Positions 1-6,938 of a stretch of 11,743 nucleotides of DNA are shown here, piece after piece. The notes beneath the pieces were generated by a model, which had not been told where the DNA came from, searched no databases, and worked only from the letters and a program-made list of their open reading frames with translations. The stretch is from Bacteroidales bacterium (lineage in GTDB: Bacteria; Bacteroidota; Bacteroidia; Bacteroidales; F082), in contig JANTGU010000038.1 of the NCBI GenBank assembly GCA_024762735.1, forward strand, positions 1-11,743, read 5' to 3'. Numbering within the stretch: position 1 is the first letter of the stretch; each line of letters opens with the position of its first letter. A program made the position numbers and the translations under genes.

Positions 1-128
1 TAATCACTGACCCAAACACTTTCTTAAAAGAGGCAGAATCGGAACCGGCTACCTTGCTTCAGGATAGAAAGGCAGAAAAAACAGTTGAGAGCACCAAAAT
101 CATCGAAAATAAAGTAAAGAATATAAAA

Positions 129-1082
129 ATGGACAATTTATTAAACAGCTCAAATTTGCTTCGATTACTTGACAAGTGGAAAATTCACTTGCTGGTAATT
201 ATTATTGTAGCAGCTGTATTGGGCATGATTTTTTCAGGCCCAACCTTTATTACACCACTTTACAAATCCTATGCCGTTGCCTATCCTGCCAACATCGATT
301 CCTATTCGGAAGAGAGCAACACGGAACAGATGCTTCAGATTTTAAACTCACAGGATATTACCGACAGCATGATTTTGGACTTTGATCTTGGCAATCACTA
401 TAACATCAAGAAATCCTATAAATACTATCAAACTGCCTTACTGAACCAGTATCATGACAGGGTTAAAATTAGTAAAACCCCGTACGAATCGGTGATGATT
501 GAAGTAGAAGATGCCGATCCCGTGGTGGCTAAAAAGATGGTGGACAAAATTTTACAACTTTACGATTGGAAAGTGGCCAGTTTACACAAATCAAAGTATG
601 CCGAAGTCGTTAAAATGTATAAGGCGGGGCTGGCACGCAAACGTCATGACATGGACTCGCTGAAATCGATATTGGCTTACCTGGGTTCCGAAAAAGGTGT
701 TTTTCAGTACGAATACCAATCACAGGAAATAACCAAAGGATATCTGGGCACCATTGGCGGCGGCAAATCAAACATCGATAAAAAGGAGTCGAAAAGACTT
801 TTTAAAAACATGGGCGAAAACAGCGGCCAGTTAATCGAGGTGGCCGAAATGTTGCGCGACGAGGCCACCACCTATGTGGAAACTAAAAAGGATCTGGAGC
901 TGGCCGAGCGCTTTCTCTATTCGCACATGACCTACTCCAACATCATTACACGCCCGTTTGTTGCCGACAAAAAGAGCTTTCCTATCCGCTGGTTGGTAGT
1001 AGCCACGGTTACCCTTGCCGCTTTTATCTTTGCCTTTTTTATCATTATTTTTATTGAGACAAAAAATTCTAAAACCGCCTGA
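129..1082 (+). CDS. Wzz-type polysaccharide chain-length regulator
   Basis: Inner-membrane protein expected to set the length of O-antigen or capsule chains together with the polymerase encoded next door. From the ATG at 129 it is 317 aa: a short basic cytoplasmic start, a first membrane segment at about residues 20-36, a charged, largely helical periplasmic domain, and a second membrane segment at about 288-309 followed by an 8-residue tail. The segment before the second helix carries prolines (ITRPFVADKKSFPIR), as is usual in Wzz proteins. There is no C-terminal tyrosine-kinase domain, so it is a plain Wzz and not a Wzc. The frame stays open from 129 back to position 3 with coding-like hydrophilic sequence, and a TTG lies at 54, so the start may lie further left or outside the window. 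I chose 129 because the first helix follows it at the normal distance. The polymerase gene begins 8 nt after its stop. Function class is confident, start less so. Confidence 0.82.
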   Translation: MDNLLNSSNLLRLLDKWKIHLLVIIIVAAVLGMIFSGPTFITPLYKSYAVAYPANIDSYSEESNTEQMLQILNSQDITDSMILDFDLGNHYNIKKSYKYYQTALLNQYHDRVKISKTPYESVMIEVEDADPVVAKKMVDKILQLYDWKVASLHKSKYAEVVKMYKAGLARKRHDMDSLKSILAYLGSEKGVFQYEYQSQEITKGYLGTIGGGKSNIDKKESKRLFKNMGENSGQLIEVAEMLRDEATTYVETKKDLELAERFLYSHMTYSNIITRPFVADKKSFPIRWLVVATVTLAAFIFAFFIIIFIETKNSKTA

Positions 1083-1090
1083 TATCCATT

Positions 1091-2536
1091 TTGATAAAAA
1101 AAACGAAAATAGTATGGGTTTATGCTCTTACAGTTATTTTCCTGGCTGTAAACTTTTACCTTGTAATCAATAAAGACATCTACTGGTTTTTTTTGTTGCC
1201 GGTAGCACTGATTGTGCTTTATTACTACCTGGTTTCGTTGGATAAAGTATTGCTTTTTATTACTTTTTTTACCCCACTGGCCATTAATATCCGTGATATG
1301 GATATGGGGCTGGGCGTATCACTGCCCACCGAGCCCATGATGTTCGGGGTGTTGATAATCTTTGTTGCAAACCTGTTGGTGAACCATAAAAAATATGACA
1401 TCCGACTCGGAAGTCACCCGGTGTCGTATGTTATTTATTTAAGCCTCCTTTGGATGCTGATAACCACCTTTACCAGCGAGTTGCCGGTGGTATCAATTAA
1501 ATATTTGTTATCCCGGCTTTGGTTTGTCGTCCCGTTTTATTTTGTGGCCGCGCTGATGTTTAAAGACAAAATTAACATCAAGCGGTTTTACTGGCTGTAC
1601 ATCATTGCTTTTATCGGGGTTATTTTTTACACCATCAGCGTGCATGCCAAATACAATTTTGATGAGGAAACCGGTCACTGGGTTATGTCACCATTTTACA
1701 ACGACCACACGGCATACGGGGCAGCGCTGGCCGTGTACTTCCCGGTAATTGTCGGGTTCATCTTCTATCCGGGGGCTAAAAAATGGACCAGAGTCATTGC
1801 ATCGGTAGTGCTGGTTATTTTTGTTACAGCCATTATCCTATCCTACAGCAGAGCTGCCTGGTTGAGTATTGGAGCTGCCTTAGGAGTGTTTATACTGATT
1901 TTGCTAAAAATTAAATTCAAATGGATATTTTTAACCGTGGCTGTTTTAGTTACGCTATTTTTTACCTTCCAGCATCAAATATTTGACAAACTGGAAAAAA
2001 ACAAAACCGAGTCGTCCAGAAATTTTGTTGAACACGTGGAGTCGATGGCCAACATTTCATCGGATGCCTCCAACCTGGAAAGAATCAACCGTTGGCAATC
2101 GGCCTTGAGGCTGTTTGACGACAGACCCGTATTTGGCTGGGGACCTGGCACCTATCAATTTGTTTACGCACCCTACCAACGGTCGAAAGAGAAAACGATT
2201 ATCAGCACCAACCTGGGAGACAAGGGTAACGCCCACAGCGAATACCTGGGGCCATTGGCCGAAGAGGGACTTCCCGGCAGCCTGATTGTGCTACTATTGG
2301 TAGGAGTTGTTATTTACACGGGGATAAAAGTTTATATCAAAACCAAAGACAAAGAGGTTAAGTTTTTAAGCATGATGTCGCTGCTGGGACTAATTACCTA
2401 CTTTGCCCATGGATTTTTAAACAACTTCCTCGATACCGATAAACTATCGGTTCCCTTTTGGGGATTTATTGCTATTTTAGTTGCCCTTGACGTGTATCAT
2501 CTCACCGATGAAGAAAAAGAGCACAGGATTGAGTAG
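1091..2536 (+). CDS. O-antigen polymerase/ligase family protein (Wzy/WaaL-like)
   Basis: Multi-pass inner-membrane protein of 481 aa, expected either to polymerise undecaprenyl-linked repeat units or to ligate glycan to an acceptor. About ten or more hydrophobic segments cover residues 8-290 and 395-470, with one large periplasmic loop between them. Family signatures are YSRAAWL at residues 252-258, FGWGPGTY from 348, and NAHSEYL from 380 with the conserved His382 in the large loop. These match the Wzy_C/WaaL family, where Arg in the SR motif and the loop His are functionally important. Polymerase and ligase cannot be separated by sequence alone; the Wzz gene 8 nt upstream favours polymerase. 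The start is a TTG right after the upstream stop and has no evident ribosome binding site, so translational coupling is likely. The transcript ends at the hairpin at 2571-2614. Confidence 0.85.
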   Translation: MIKKTKIVWVYALTVIFLAVNFYLVINKDIYWFFLLPVALIVLYYYLVSLDKVLLFITFFTPLAINIRDMDMGLGVSLPTEPMMFGVLIIFVANLLVNHKKYDIRLGSHPVSYVIYLSLLWMLITTFTSELPVVSIKYLLSRLWFVVPFYFVAALMFKDKINIKRFYWLYIIAFIGVIFYTISVHAKYNFDEETGHWVMSPFYNDHTAYGAALAVYFPVIVGFIFYPGAKKWTRVIASVVLVIFVTAIILSYSRAAWLSIGAALGVFILILLKIKFKWIFLTVAVLVTLFFTFQHQIFDKLEKNKTESSRNFVEHVESMANISSDASNLERINRWQSALRLFDDRPVFGWGPGTYQFVYAPYQRSKEKTIISTNLGDKGNAHSEYLGPLAEEGLPGSLIVLLLVGVVIYTGIKVYIKTKDKEVKFLSMMSLLGLITYFAHGFLNNFLDTDKLSVPFWGFIAILVALDVYHLTDEEKEHRIE

Positions 2537-2570
2537 GGTTTGCCGCGATACCCTGCTTTGTGCAAAATCA

Positions 2571-2614
2571 TACATAAAAAAAGCCATGAAACAATTCATG
2601 GCTTTTTTTATGTA
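2571..2614. terminator. Bidirectional Rho-independent terminator
   Basis: A perfect inverted repeat: arm 2571-2590, 4-nt loop ACAA, arm 2595-2614. The core GCCATGAA/TTCATGGC stem is flanked by A7 on the left and T7 on the right, so both strands give a hairpin followed by a U run. It sits 34 nt after the polymerase stop on the plus strand and 22 nt after the efp stop on the minus strand, the expected place for a shared terminator of two convergent units. Confidence 0.88.
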
Positions 2615-2636
2615 TCCAGCGTGTTCTCCAACACCG

Positions 2637-3203
2637 TTACTGTTTTACTCTTTCGGAGTATTGTCCGGTACGGGTGTCCACTTTAATTTTATCACCGGTA
2701 TTTAAAAAGAGGGGCACTTTAACCGTGGCGCCCGTTTCAACGGTTGCGTCTTTAAAAGTATTGGTAGCAGTGTTTCCCTTTTCGCCAGGCTCGGTATAGG
2801 TAACCTCCAGCACCACGTAGTTGGGCATCTCGCAATAAATGGGGCTCTCGGTTTCGGCATGAAAAGCGATGTCCACCATTTCACCCTCTTTGAGGAGCTC
2901 GGGGGCAGCAATCATGTTTTTATCGATGAAAGTCTGCTCGTAGTCCTCGGTATTCATAAAATGAAAAGTATCCCCTTCGCTATATAAAAATTGATACTGC
3001 CGTTTTTCAACGCGCTGCACGTTAATCTTTACTCCGGAAGTAAACGTGTTAGGAATTACCCTGCCCGTTTTCAGGTTTTTAAGTTTGGTACGTACAAAGG
3101 CGGGACCTTTACCCGGTTTTACATGCTGAAATTCAACAATCGTAAAAAGTTCGCCGTTAAATTCAATAATTAATCCGTTTCTAAAATCTGCTGTTGTTGC
3201 CAT
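2637..3203 (-). CDS. efp: Translation elongation factor P
   Basis: EF-P binds ribosomes stalled at consecutive prolines and promotes peptide bond formation. The 188-aa protein is full length for the family, with the three-domain order KOW-like, central OB and C-terminal OB. The domain I loop reads KPGKGPAF, and Lys32 sits at the tip where E. coli EF-P carries its modified Lys34, so this is the lysine type and not the arginine type. The C-terminal signature region (GDKIKVDTRTGQYSERV) is intact. It is the last gene of the minus-strand operon, 12 nt after lpxA. No modification enzyme gene (EpmA/EpmB type) is in the window, so the modification is unknown. Confidence 0.97.
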   Translation of the reverse strand: MATTADFRNGLIIEFNGELFTIVEFQHVKPGKGPAFVRTKLKNLKTGRVIPNTFTSGVKINVQRVEKRQYQFLYSEGDTFHFMNTEDYEQTFIDKNMIAAPELLKEGEMVDIAFHAETESPIYCEMPNYVVLEVTYTEPGEKGNTATNTFKDATVETGATVKVPLFLNTGDKIKVDTRTGQYSERVKQ

Positions 3204-3215
3204 ATTACTATTATT

Positions 3216-4010
3216 TTAAACTCTGTCTTTCATTCTGGTATAGCCTTTCATAACCCCGCGTTGCGAGCGGCTGATAAAGCTAAGAATCTCATCTCTTTCG
3301 GGCGTTGCCTGCATAGAAGCCTCGATATAGTTAACACCCTGTGTAATATTTCTACCCTTTAAGTAGAGTTCACGGTACACTTCCTGTATTTCATTAATTT
3401 GCTCGTTGGAAAACCCCCTGCGGCGAAGTCCAATAGAGTTAACACCCACGAAAGCAACCGGTTCGCGACCTGCCTTGCTATAGGGTGGCACATCTTTACG
3501 CACCAGGCTACCTCCTGAAATCATGGTGTGAGCTCCGATATGAACAAACTGGTGCACGGCTGATAATCCTCCAACGATAGCCCAGTCGTCAATCTCAATG
3601 TGACCGGCCAGATTACAGGCATTGGCCAGTATCACGTGATTACCCAAAATACAATCGTGGGCAACATGGACGTAAGCCATCAACAGACAATTGTCACCAA
3701 TTACCGTTTCGGCACTGGCCTTGGTACCCCTGTTGATGGTCACGTATTCACGGATGGTGGTGTTGTCGCCAATTTTTACAATGGTATCTTCCCCATCGAA
3801 TTTTAAATCCTGCGGGATGGCCGAGATGACAGCACCGGGAAATATTTTACAATTTTTTCCAATCCTGGCGCCCTCCATGATGGTTACGTTGGAGCCTATC
3901 CAGGTTCCCTCATCAATAATTACGTTCTTCTCGATATTAACAAATGGCTCAATCACCACGTTGGGTGCAATTTTTGCCTGCGGATGAACGTATGCAAGTG
4001 GTTGATTCAT
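3216..4010 (-). CDS. lpxA: UDP-N-acetylglucosamine O-acyltransferase
   Basis: First enzyme of lipid A synthesis: transfers a 3-hydroxyacyl chain from acyl carrier protein to the 3-OH of UDP-GlcNAc in the cytoplasm. The 264-aa length is normal. The first about 190 residues are left-handed beta-helix hexapeptide repeats (such as IGSNVT, IGDNTT, ILGNHV), and the rest is the helical C-terminal domain typical of LpxA. The motif HVAHDC contains His118, which aligns with the catalytic His125 of E. coli LpxA; NRGT and DVPPY are also conserved. The start ATG lies 5 nt after the fabZ stop, so the genes are co-transcribed and probably translationally coupled. Acyl chain length preference cannot be read with confidence. 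Confidence 0.97.
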   Translation of the reverse strand: MNQPLAYVHPQAKIAPNVVIEPFVNIEKNVIIDEGTWIGSNVTIMEGARIGKNCKIFPGAVISAIPQDLKFDGEDTIVKIGDNTTIREYVTINRGTKASAETVIGDNCLLMAYVHVAHDCILGNHVILANACNLAGHIEIDDWAIVGGLSAVHQFVHIGAHTMISGGSLVRKDVPPYSKAGREPVAFVGVNSIGLRRRGFSNEQINEIQEVYRELYLKGRNITQGVNYIEASMQATPERDEILSFISRSQRGVMKGYTRMKDRV

Positions 4011-4015
4011 CGGTA

Positions 4016-4504
4016 CTATTGTTTATTTTTTACTATCTGAGCCGTTAAATGGCCTTCCATAACGACTTTATCACCCACAAATATTTTTCCGTAAGTGGTA
4101 CAAATTCCCCTTTTAATTGGACCTGTCAGAATTAACGAAAAAACCAACACGTCGCCGGGAACTACTTTAGAACGAAATCTAACGTCAGATATTTTAAGAA
4201 AGTAGGTAGAATAATTTTCAGGGTCAGGTACCGAGTTCAAAACAAAAATTCCCCCGGCCTGTGCCAGGGCTTCAACCTGAAGCACACCAGGCATAATGGG
4301 CTCGTCAGGGAAATGGCCCACGAAAAAGGGCTCATTCATGGTAACGTTTTTAACCGCCACAATATATTTATCGTCTAAATATAGCACCTTGTCCACCAGC
4401 AAGAACGGGGGACGGTGAGGCAATATTTTTTTGATATCGTTGATGGTGTAAACAGGTTCGGAGTAAATATCAAACGGGGGTTCTTTTACAATGTAATTGC
4501 TCAT
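4016..4504 (-). CDS. fabZ: 3-hydroxyacyl-ACP dehydratase FabZ (separate ORF)
   Basis: Hot-dog fold dehydratase removing water from (3R)-hydroxyacyl-ACP to give trans-2-enoyl-ACP in fatty acid elongation. The 162-aa protein has ILPHRPPFLLVDKV at residues 27-40 and the active-site segment GHFPDEPIMPGVLQVEALAQ, with catalytic His64 and Glu78. In Bacteroidota FabZ is normally the C-terminal half of a fused LpxC/FabZ enzyme. Here it has its own ATG, which overlaps the lpxC stop as ATGA. The first about 20 residues before the domain (containing KEPPFDIYSEPVY) look like the linker of those fusions and are not needed in a stand-alone FabZ, which suggests descent from a fusion or an artefactual split. 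Both halves appear intact. If separate, FabZ is probably made by translational coupling to lpxC. Confidence 0.94.
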   Translation of the reverse strand: MSNYIVKEPPFDIYSEPVYTINDIKKILPHRPPFLLVDKVLYLDDKYIVAVKNVTMNEPFFVGHFPDEPIMPGVLQVEALAQAGGIFVLNSVPDPENYSTYFLKISDVRFRSKVVPGDVLVFSLILTGPIKRGICTTYGKIFVGDKVVMEGHLTAQIVKNKQ

Positions 4505-5415
4505 GATAAAAATTTTTGATGTAATAATTTTGCAAACTCTGTATTGGTATAATGACCCGGGCGCTCTGCTTTAACATGGCCTTGAATATTCATCCCCAGC
4601 AGGGTTAAATCGCCGATAAGGTCTAACAATTTATGACGAGCCGGTTCATTTTTAAAACGGAGGTCGATATTATTCAAAATACCAATTTCTTTCACTTTAA
4701 CCGAAGGTTTATTAAAAAGTTTCGCCAACCGGTCCAGTTCCTCCTGGCTCACCAGCTTGTTAACAAAAACAATGGCATTGTTTATGTCGCCTCCTTTCAC
4801 CAGGTTATTATTCAGCAAAAACTCCAGTTCATGCAAAAAAACAAACGTACGGCAAGGAGCTATTTCGTGTTTAAAATCGGTGATATCGTCAAGTGTGGCC
4901 AACTGTTTTCCAAGCACTTTGGTTTCGTAATCAATCTCCACCGAAAAGCGCAATTTTTCAGCCGGTTCGATGGTAACCCTTATTTTCTTTTCAGGAATTT
5001 CGAACTCAACTTTTTCCGTAATCACCAACACTTTCTTTTCGGCTTGTTGTGACTGAACACCTGCTTTTTCAATTGCCTCGACAAAAAACCTGGAGGAACC
5101 ATCCATGATGGGCATCTCTTCCATATCGATATCAATAAGCACATTATCGATACCAAGACCCGTAAGTGCCGCCAATACATGCTCGATGGTGTAAATGTGA
5201 GTCCCGTTTACCCCCAGGGTAGTTCCTCTTTCGGTACTTAACACATTTTTTACATGAGCATCAATAACAGGTTGCCCTTTCTTGTCAATTCTGCGAAATT
5301 TTATACCATGATTTTCCGAAGCGGGGTGAAAAGTAATGGAGCCATGTTGACCCGTGTGAAGCCCTGTACCACTTACCGAAACTGCTTGTTTGATTGTTTT
5401 TTGTCGTTCAGCCAT
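4501..5415 (-). CDS. lpxC: UDP-3-O-acyl-N-acetylglucosamine deacetylase
   Basis: Zinc enzyme catalysing the committed step of lipid A synthesis. From the ATG at 5415 it is 304 aa. Visible signatures: SGTGLHTGQHG near the start; EH at residues 78-79 (matching E. coli Glu78 and zinc ligand His79); HKLLD with His261 and Asp265 (the other zinc ligands); and PGHYTNTEF with His288, matching catalytic His265. The frame is open to an ATG at 5472, giving 19 extra residues (MLLLHLITKKRENTSRFLL), but that codon lies upstream of the predicted transcription start given by the TACTTTTG element at 5468-5461, and the conserved protein begins at MAERQKTIKQ. First gene of the operon lpxC-fabZ-lpxA-efp. lpxD, often next to it in this phylum, is not in the window. 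It ends just where the fused LpxC/FabZ enzymes of Bacteroidota would continue. Confidence 0.95.
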   Translation of the reverse strand: MAERQKTIKQAVSVSGTGLHTGQHGSITFHPASENHGIKFRRIDKKGQPVIDAHVKNVLSTERGTTLGVNGTHIYTIEHVLAALTGLGIDNVLIDIDMEEMPIMDGSSRFFVEAIEKAGVQSQQAEKKVLVITEKVEFEIPEKKIRVTIEPAEKLRFSVEIDYETKVLGKQLATLDDITDFKHEIAPCRTFVFLHELEFLLNNNLVKGGDINNAIVFVNKLVSQEELDRLAKLFNKPSVKVKEIGILNNIDLRFKNEPARHKLLDLIGDLTLLGMNIQGHVKAERPGHYTNTEFAKLLHQKFLS

Positions 5416-5460
5416 TAAAAGAAATCGTGATGTATTTTCACGTTTTTTGGTTATAAGGTG

Positions 5461-5468
5461 CAAAAGTA
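5461..5468 (-). promoter_or_regulatory. Putative -7 element, lpxC operon promoter
   Basis: On the minus strand this reads TACTTTTG, a full match to the Bacteroidota -7 consensus TAnnTTTG. It would place the transcription start near 5453-5457, about 40 nt before the lpxC ATG at 5415. No good TTG -33 box is seen at the normal spacing, so the call rests on the -7 element and its position. Confidence 0.5.
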
Positions 5469-5509
5469 ACAAAATATTTTAACCTACATCTTAAGGCACT
5501 GCTTTGTCA

Positions 5510-5517
5510 TACTTTTG
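5510..5517 (+). promoter_or_regulatory. Alternative plus-strand -7 element (mirror of the lpxC one)
   Basis: TACTTTTG on the plus strand, again a full TAnnTTTG match, 41 bp away from and inverted relative to the minus-strand copy at 5461-5468. It could drive the gene starting at 5602 with an 80-nt leader. A second candidate at 5567-5574 is closer to the gene, so which is used is unclear. No TTG box at the usual spacing was found. Confidence 0.3.
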
Positions 5518-5566
5518 TTCATACAACTTGTGCTATTCGTAAAAATTTAGAAAACAATTTTTTACT

Positions 5567-5574
5567 TATCTTTG
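5567..5574 (+). promoter_or_regulatory. Putative -7 element for the T9SS-sorted protein gene
   Basis: TATCTTTG fits TAnnTTTG exactly and would give a transcript starting near 5580, about 20 nt before the ATG at 5602. The TTG at 5572, which extends the reading frame, lies inside this element, which argues against its use as a start codon. The -33 region holds only TTTAG, a weak match. Confidence 0.5.
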
Positions 5575-5601
5575 CCGTCCTTTAATTTGAACCCTACACT
5601 G

Positions 5602-6819
5602 ATGAAATATATTTTATTCATGGCCGGGATGCTGGTGGCAACCATCGCTTTTTCTCAGCAAAAGTTCCTTTTTGACGCTTCCAAAGCCGAAACTGCCGGT
5701 AATGCCGACTGGATTATCGATGCCGATAAATGGAACCTCGATTACAGTCCCAACGCCCATACCGGTGGCTATGAAGCCAATGCCCAACAAATTCCCACAC
5801 CCTCGCAAAACAACATTAGCTCGAATACAGGCGAATACTACTGGCAAGGTGCCTTATCGGCCTGGGGCATAGAATTGGTTAAAAAAGGGTATTATGTGGA
5901 AACACTCCCCTACAATGGTGATATCACTTACCTTGATCAGGGTAACCCGCAAGATTTATCAAATTACGATGTTTTTGTTGTTTGCGAACCCAACATCAAG
6001 TTTACGAGCAGTGAAAAAACAGCCATCATTCAGTTTGTAAAAAACGGAGGTGGGTTATTCATGATTTCCGATCACAATAACTCGGACCGCAACGGCGATG
6101 GCTATGACTCCCCTGCCATATGGAACGACTTGATTAACAACAATGCCGTGGCAAGCAACCCCTTCGGCATCAAGTTTGACTATGAATTTTTTAACGAGCA
6201 AACCAACAACATTCCCAATACTACCAACGACCCGCTGATTAACGGCTCTTATGGTAAGGTAACACGGGTGGAGTTTTATGGCGGCACCTCCATGACCCTC
6301 TATCCAAATCAAAACAGCAGCGTGAAGGGAGTGGTTTACGAAGAGGGATCATCCACGTCAGGGACAAAAAACGTGATGTGTGCTTATGCCACTTACGGCA
6401 CGGGAAAAGTGGTTGCATTGGGCGACAGCTCCCCTGCTGATGACGGCTCGGGCGATAATGGTGACAACCTGTACGACGGCTGGCTGGAAGATGCCAATGG
6501 CAACCATCGTAAGTTAATAATGAACGGGAGCGTATGGCTTGCCACACCCACTTCGGCCATTTATAACCCTGAGACAACATCGGTTAAAATAAGTGCTACG
6601 GGCGAAAACAACGCTATTTTATTTTTCGTAAACGATACCAAACCAAGCACTAATTACTTGATTTCCGTGTTCGACCTTACAGGAAGGCTGGTTAACACCG
6701 CCAATACGACCACCTCTAACAATCGCTTAAAAGTTTCTGTCCCCATGGACGGTTTATATATTTACAGCCTTTCAACCCCGGAAAAAACCTTGTTTACCGG
6801 AAAAGTGATGGTGCACTGA
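5602..6819 (+). CDS. Secreted GATase1-like protein with T9SS type A sorting domain
   Basis: 405-aa exported protein of unknown function. Residues 1-18 are a signal peptide (MKYILFMAGMLVATIAFS, probable cleavage before QQ). Residues about 20-320 resemble the class I glutamine-amidotransferase-like fold seen in IFT52/ThuA-like proteins: DLSNYDVFVV, then FVKNGGGLFMISDHN, then TYGTGKVVALGDSSP. The position where true GATases have the nucleophilic Cys holds Asp157-His158, so amidotransferase activity is not expected. It is followed by an acidic loop, D162-R-N-G-D-G-Y-D169, that looks like a calcium-binding loop; a second acid-rich stretch spans residues 275-292. Residues about 330-405 match the T9SS sorting domain (SVFDLTGRLV, then MDGLYIYSL, then KTLFTGKVMVH), so the protein is expected to be exported across the outer membrane. 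I chose the ATG at 5602 over the in-frame TTG at 5572 because the signal peptide starts there. Substrate or role unknown. Confidence 0.85.
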   Translation: MKYILFMAGMLVATIAFSQQKFLFDASKAETAGNADWIIDADKWNLDYSPNAHTGGYEANAQQIPTPSQNNISSNTGEYYWQGALSAWGIELVKKGYYVETLPYNGDITYLDQGNPQDLSNYDVFVVCEPNIKFTSSEKTAIIQFVKNGGGLFMISDHNNSDRNGDGYDSPAIWNDLINNNAVASNPFGIKFDYEFFNEQTNNIPNTTNDPLINGSYGKVTRVEFYGGTSMTLYPNQNSSVKGVVYEEGSSTSGTKNVMCAYATYGTGKVVALGDSSPADDGSGDNGDNLYDGWLEDANGNHRKLIMNGSVWLATPTSAIYNPETTSVKISATGENNAILFFVNDTKPSTNYLISVFDLTGRLVNTANTTTSNNRLKVSVPMDGLYIYSLSTPEKTLFTGKVMVH

Positions 6820-6822
6820 TTA

Positions 6823-6849
6823 TTGCATCCATCAAAATGATTACTTTTG
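6823..6849 (+). promoter_or_regulatory. Putative promoter of the large modular secreted protein gene
   Basis: TTG at 6823-6825 and TACTTTTG (full TAnnTTTG match) at 6842-6849, separated by 16 nt, slightly shorter than the usual 17-23 nt. The predicted leader to the ATG at 6939 is about 85 nt. It lies right after the stop of the preceding gene, so the two secreted-protein genes may be transcribed separately. I saw no hairpin terminator between them. Confidence 0.4.
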
Positions 6850-6938
6850 CCGCTTCTGATTCGCGTATTGTTTACTAAAATACCATCTATCAGTTATTAT
6901 TTTATTAACAGCAAAAGACTTGATTAATATACAGCTCT

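Noticed and set aside
4500..4520. Programmed -1 frameshift joining lpxC and fabZ
   Set aside because: The A5T5 run does not give an X_XXY_YYZ heptamer in the lpxC frame, and fabZ has its own ATG in the overlap; coupling or a sequence error is simpler.
4633..5052. Plus-strand reading frame of 139 codons inside lpxC
   Set aside because: It lies wholly antisense to a gene with intact zinc and catalytic residues, and its Phe/Asn/Gln-rich translation has no domain character.
5602..6819. Active glutamine amidotransferase
   Set aside because: The fold resembles GATase1 but there is no Cys at the nucleophile elbow, so the enzymatic name would be misleading.
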